A DNA stretch of 16,270 bases, taken from Aeriscardovia sp. Its GTDB lineage: Bacteria; Actinomycetota; Actinomycetes; Actinomycetales; Bifidobacteriaceae. The notes beneath the pieces were generated by a model. It ran no database searches and had not been told where the DNA came from. It saw only the letters and a program-made list of their open reading frames with translations. Shown piece by piece: positions 14,461 through 16,270 of this stretch. Within the stretch, counting starts at the first letter, position 1. Each line of letters opens with the position of its first letter. The translations under genes and the position numbers were made by a program. The stretch spans positions 1 to 16,270 of the forward strand of contig JAFYIA010000073.1 of assembly GCA_017538865.1 (NCBI GenBank), in the 5' to 3' direction.

Positions 14461-15882
14461 CTACTTCTTTAGGGGGGTGCTGCTCACCAGGGATACGAGG
14501 GCGTCTTTGAGCTTGTCGTAGGGAGGCATGACGAACTTCAAAGTCTCCGGCCAGAGCGGCTTTTCTATGACGCTCTTTGTGTGGCTGAACTCCAAAAAGC
14601 CGGCTTTGCCGTGGTAGTGCCCCATTCCGCTGGCCCCTATGCCCCCAAAGGGCAGACGGCTGGAAGAGAGCTGGGCCAAGGTGACGTTGAGCTCCAAAGA
14701 GCCGCTCTGCGTCCTCTTTTCGAACATCTTCTGTATCTTCGGGTTTTGGTCGAACACGTACAGGGCTAGGGGGCTCGGCCTGTCGTTGATAAAATCTATG
14801 GCCTCCACCGCGTCTTTTACGCACACTATCGGCAGCACCGGCCCGAAGATTTCGTCCTGCATCGCCTTGCAGGAGGGGTCGGACCCCACGAGCACCGTGG
14901 GGGAAATGTAGAGCCTCTCCTTGTCGAAAGACCCCCCGCTCGCCAGGGTGCCTGCCAGGGGGTCCGAAGAGGGTAGCAGGGAGATCAGCCTGTCGAACTG
15001 GCGGGAATTGACGATCCTCCCGTAGCTCTCGCTCTCCATGGGGTCCGGCCCGAAGAACTTTTCGCAGGCCTTGCCTATTTCCTCCGCCAGGGGCCCTGCA
15101 AGCTCTTTGGTAGTCAGGCAGTAGTCGGGCGCCACGCAGGTCTGTCCGGAATTTATGAACTTGCCCCAGGCTATCCTCTTCGCCACTGCCTTTATCCTGC
15201 AGGAGGACCCCACGTAGCAGGGGCTCTTGCCCCCGAGCTCCAAAGTCACCGGGGTCAGGGTCTTTGCGGCCAGTTGCATGAGGATGGATCCCACTTTTTT
15301 TCCGCCGGTAAAGAAGAGGCGCCCGAAGCGGTGGGACAGGAGGCGCTGGTTTGCAGCCCTCCCCCCCTGGAGGACCTGGACCTGGTTTGCGTCCATATAG
15401 TCTTTCAAAAGCTCTTCAAGCTTTTCGCTGGTGTTAGGGGAAAGGTCGGAAGGCTTCAAAATTACGGGGCATCCTGCGGCTATGGCGTCCACCATGGGTT
15501 CCAGGGAGAGGAGTACCGGGTAGTTCCACGGGGAGATTATGAGCGCCACCCCCTCCGGCTCGCACTTGGTCCAGCTGCACGCGGGCCAGGTGGTCCAAGG
15601 GGGCAAGAGGTAGTGCCTTGCCCCCCAGCACCTCATCCTGGGAAGGACGTAGTTTATCTCGTTTATGACGAGCCCTATCTCCATCATCAGGGTCTCTTCG
15701 CGGGGCTTGCCAACGTCCTTAAACACGGCCAGGCACAGATCCTCCGCGTTGTCCCTGAGCATCCGCCTCAGGGCGCAAAGCTGCGCCGCCCGGTGGGCCA
15801 TGGGCAGGCATTCCTGATCCCGAAAGCTCCGGTTCATTTTTGCCACTGCCTCGTCTATCGTCCTCGGGCTGGATTCATTCAT
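14461..15882 (-). CDS. NAD(P)-dependent aldehyde dehydrogenase, class-3-like
   Basis: This enzyme oxidises an aldehyde to the carboxylic acid with NAD(P)+. It has 473 residues from the chosen ATG at 15882, which is preceded by GGAAGGAGAAGG. An in-frame ATG at 15903 lies upstream of that ribosome site and is rejected. Seen in order are PWNYP with Asn120, Lys143 in ILKPSD, the nucleotide-site FFTGGKKVG, the general base Glu215 in LELGGKSP and the catalytic Cys249 in NSGQTCVAPD. The NSGQTCVAPD form, the C-terminal LPFGGIGASGMG stretch and the length point to the class 3 group (fatty, benzaldehyde or coniferyl aldehyde type). No C-terminal membrane anchor is evident. Its start overlaps the stop of the upstream short-chain dehydrogenase by 8 bases, suggesting translational coupling and consecutive steps. 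The exact substrate cannot be told from sequence. Confidence 0.93.
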   Translation of the reverse strand: MNESSPRTIDEAVAKMNRSFRDQECLPMAHRAAQLCALRRMLRDNAEDLCLAVFKDVGKPREETLMMEIGLVINEINYVLPRMRCWGARHYLLPPWTTWPACSWTKCEPEGVALIISPWNYPVLLSLEPMVDAIAAGCPVILKPSDLSPNTSEKLEELLKDYMDANQVQVLQGGRAANQRLLSHRFGRLFFTGGKKVGSILMQLAAKTLTPVTLELGGKSPCYVGSSCRIKAVAKRIAWGKFINSGQTCVAPDYCLTTKELAGPLAEEIGKACEKFFGPDPMESESYGRIVNSRQFDRLISLLPSSDPLAGTLASGGSFDKERLYISPTVLVGSDPSCKAMQDEIFGPVLPIVCVKDAVEAIDFINDRPSPLALYVFDQNPKIQKMFEKRTQSGSLELNVTLAQLSSSRLPFGGIGASGMGHYHGKAGFLEFSHTKSVIEKPLWPETLKFVMPPYDKLKDALVSLVSSTPLKK

Positions 15883-16270
15883 TTGCCCTTCTCCTTCCCA
15901 CAAATTCGTCCATACAGGAATTTATGCCGAAAATATTTTCGATCCTGTCGGCCAGAGGGACCGGGGAGTTGGCCACAAAGCCCGCCACGGCCGCAAAGGG
16001 GGGCAGGATCAGCCTTTCCCGGCCGAGCCTTATGGCTTTCACAACTTCCTCCGCCACTTTTTCCGGGCGCAGGATTGGCAAAAGCGAAGGGATTCTGGTC
16101 TTGACCCCTTCAAACATCCCGGTGCTTATGTAGAAGGGGCACACGAGCAGAGTCTTTATGTGCGACCCCTCCTTCTTCAGCTCGTTTCTAAGCGATGAAG
16201 TGAAGCCTACGGCCGCGAACTTGCTTGCGCTGTAGGCCGTAAGCCGGGCGCTCCCTATCAGCCCCGCCGC
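15875..16270 (-). CDS. short-chain dehydrogenase/reductase (SDR), 5' end outside the window
   Basis: The last 131 residues of a classical SDR are encoded; the N-terminal Rossmann half with the cofactor-binding TGxxxGxG motif lies beyond the window. The fragment opens with AAGLIGSARLTAYSASKFAA, which holds the catalytic YxxxK (Tyr13 and Lys17 of the fragment). It continues with LLVCPFYISTGMF, the PxxxxTxM region. The C-terminal part RPEKVAEEVVKAIRLGRE resembles SDR16C retinol dehydrogenase-like and 17-beta-hydroxysteroid-like enzymes, which act on lipophilic alcohols. Its stop overlaps the aldehyde dehydrogenase start, so alcohol-to-aldehyde-to-acid oxidation, or the reverse reduction for the first step, is a reasonable inference. 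Substrate and cofactor preference are not visible here. Confidence 0.9.
   Translation of the reverse strand, partial: AAGLIGSARLTAYSASKFAAVGFTSSLRNELKKEGSHIKTLLVCPFYISTGMFEGVKTRIPSLLPILRPEKVAEEVVKAIRLGRERLILPPFAAVAGFVANSPVPLADRIENIFGINSCMDEFVGRRRANE

Noticed and set aside
15883..15903. Upstream ATG adding 7 residues to the aldehyde dehydrogenase
   Set aside because: These codons encompass the Shine-Dalgarno sequence itself, so the ATG at 15882 is the natural start.

Overview
The window looks like chromosomal core DNA from an actinobacterium (Actinomycetota). The main clues are a tandem pair of helicase-nucleases built like AdnA/AdnB, an RNase J with a basic N-terminal extension, and an actinobacterial-type aminopeptidase N of 870 residues. 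Intergenic GC is low. AGG (Arg) and ATA (Ile) are used freely even in the well-biased pepN gene, so this is not a typical very GC-rich actinomycete. A relative of the Bifidobacteriales is my best guess, held weakly. No insertion sequence, CRISPR array, phage gene or other transferred block was seen.

Layout, left to right. A tRNA-Ser(GCU) lies on the minus strand at 3-89, with a credible promoter behind it. A plus-strand gene (288-884) encodes an unrecognised single-pass membrane protein with a 14-serine run. It ends at a bidirectional terminator (901-930). The same terminator serves a leftward two-gene unit: an Mbeg1-like (DUF2974) alpha/beta hydrolase, followed by a small basic-tailed membrane protein with two membrane segments. 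The hydrolase reading frame appears to begin at a non-standard ACG codon at 2422, well upstream of its first ATG.

From 2497 to 14406 four plus-strand genes are closely spaced (12, 40 and 23 bases between them) with no terminator visible between them: adnA-like, adnB-like, rnj (RNase J) and pepN. A strong bidirectional terminator at 14428-14453 closes this unit. AdnA/AdnB would act together as a heterodimeric motor-nuclease that resects double-strand DNA ends. The AdnB-like subunit has a complete set of UvrD motifs. The AdnA-like subunit keeps its P-loop and nuclease residues but has degraded motifs II, III and V.

The right end holds a leftward pair whose stop and start overlap by 8 bases: a short-chain dehydrogenase cut off by the window edge, then a class-3-like aldehyde dehydrogenase. 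Together they suggest stepwise oxidation of a lipophilic alcohol to its acid.

Nothing here is clearly a new defence or mobile system. The points most worth a second look are the ACG start, the asymmetric motors of the AdnAB pair, a four-cysteine cluster in AdnB, and the possible adnAB-rnj-pepN operon.
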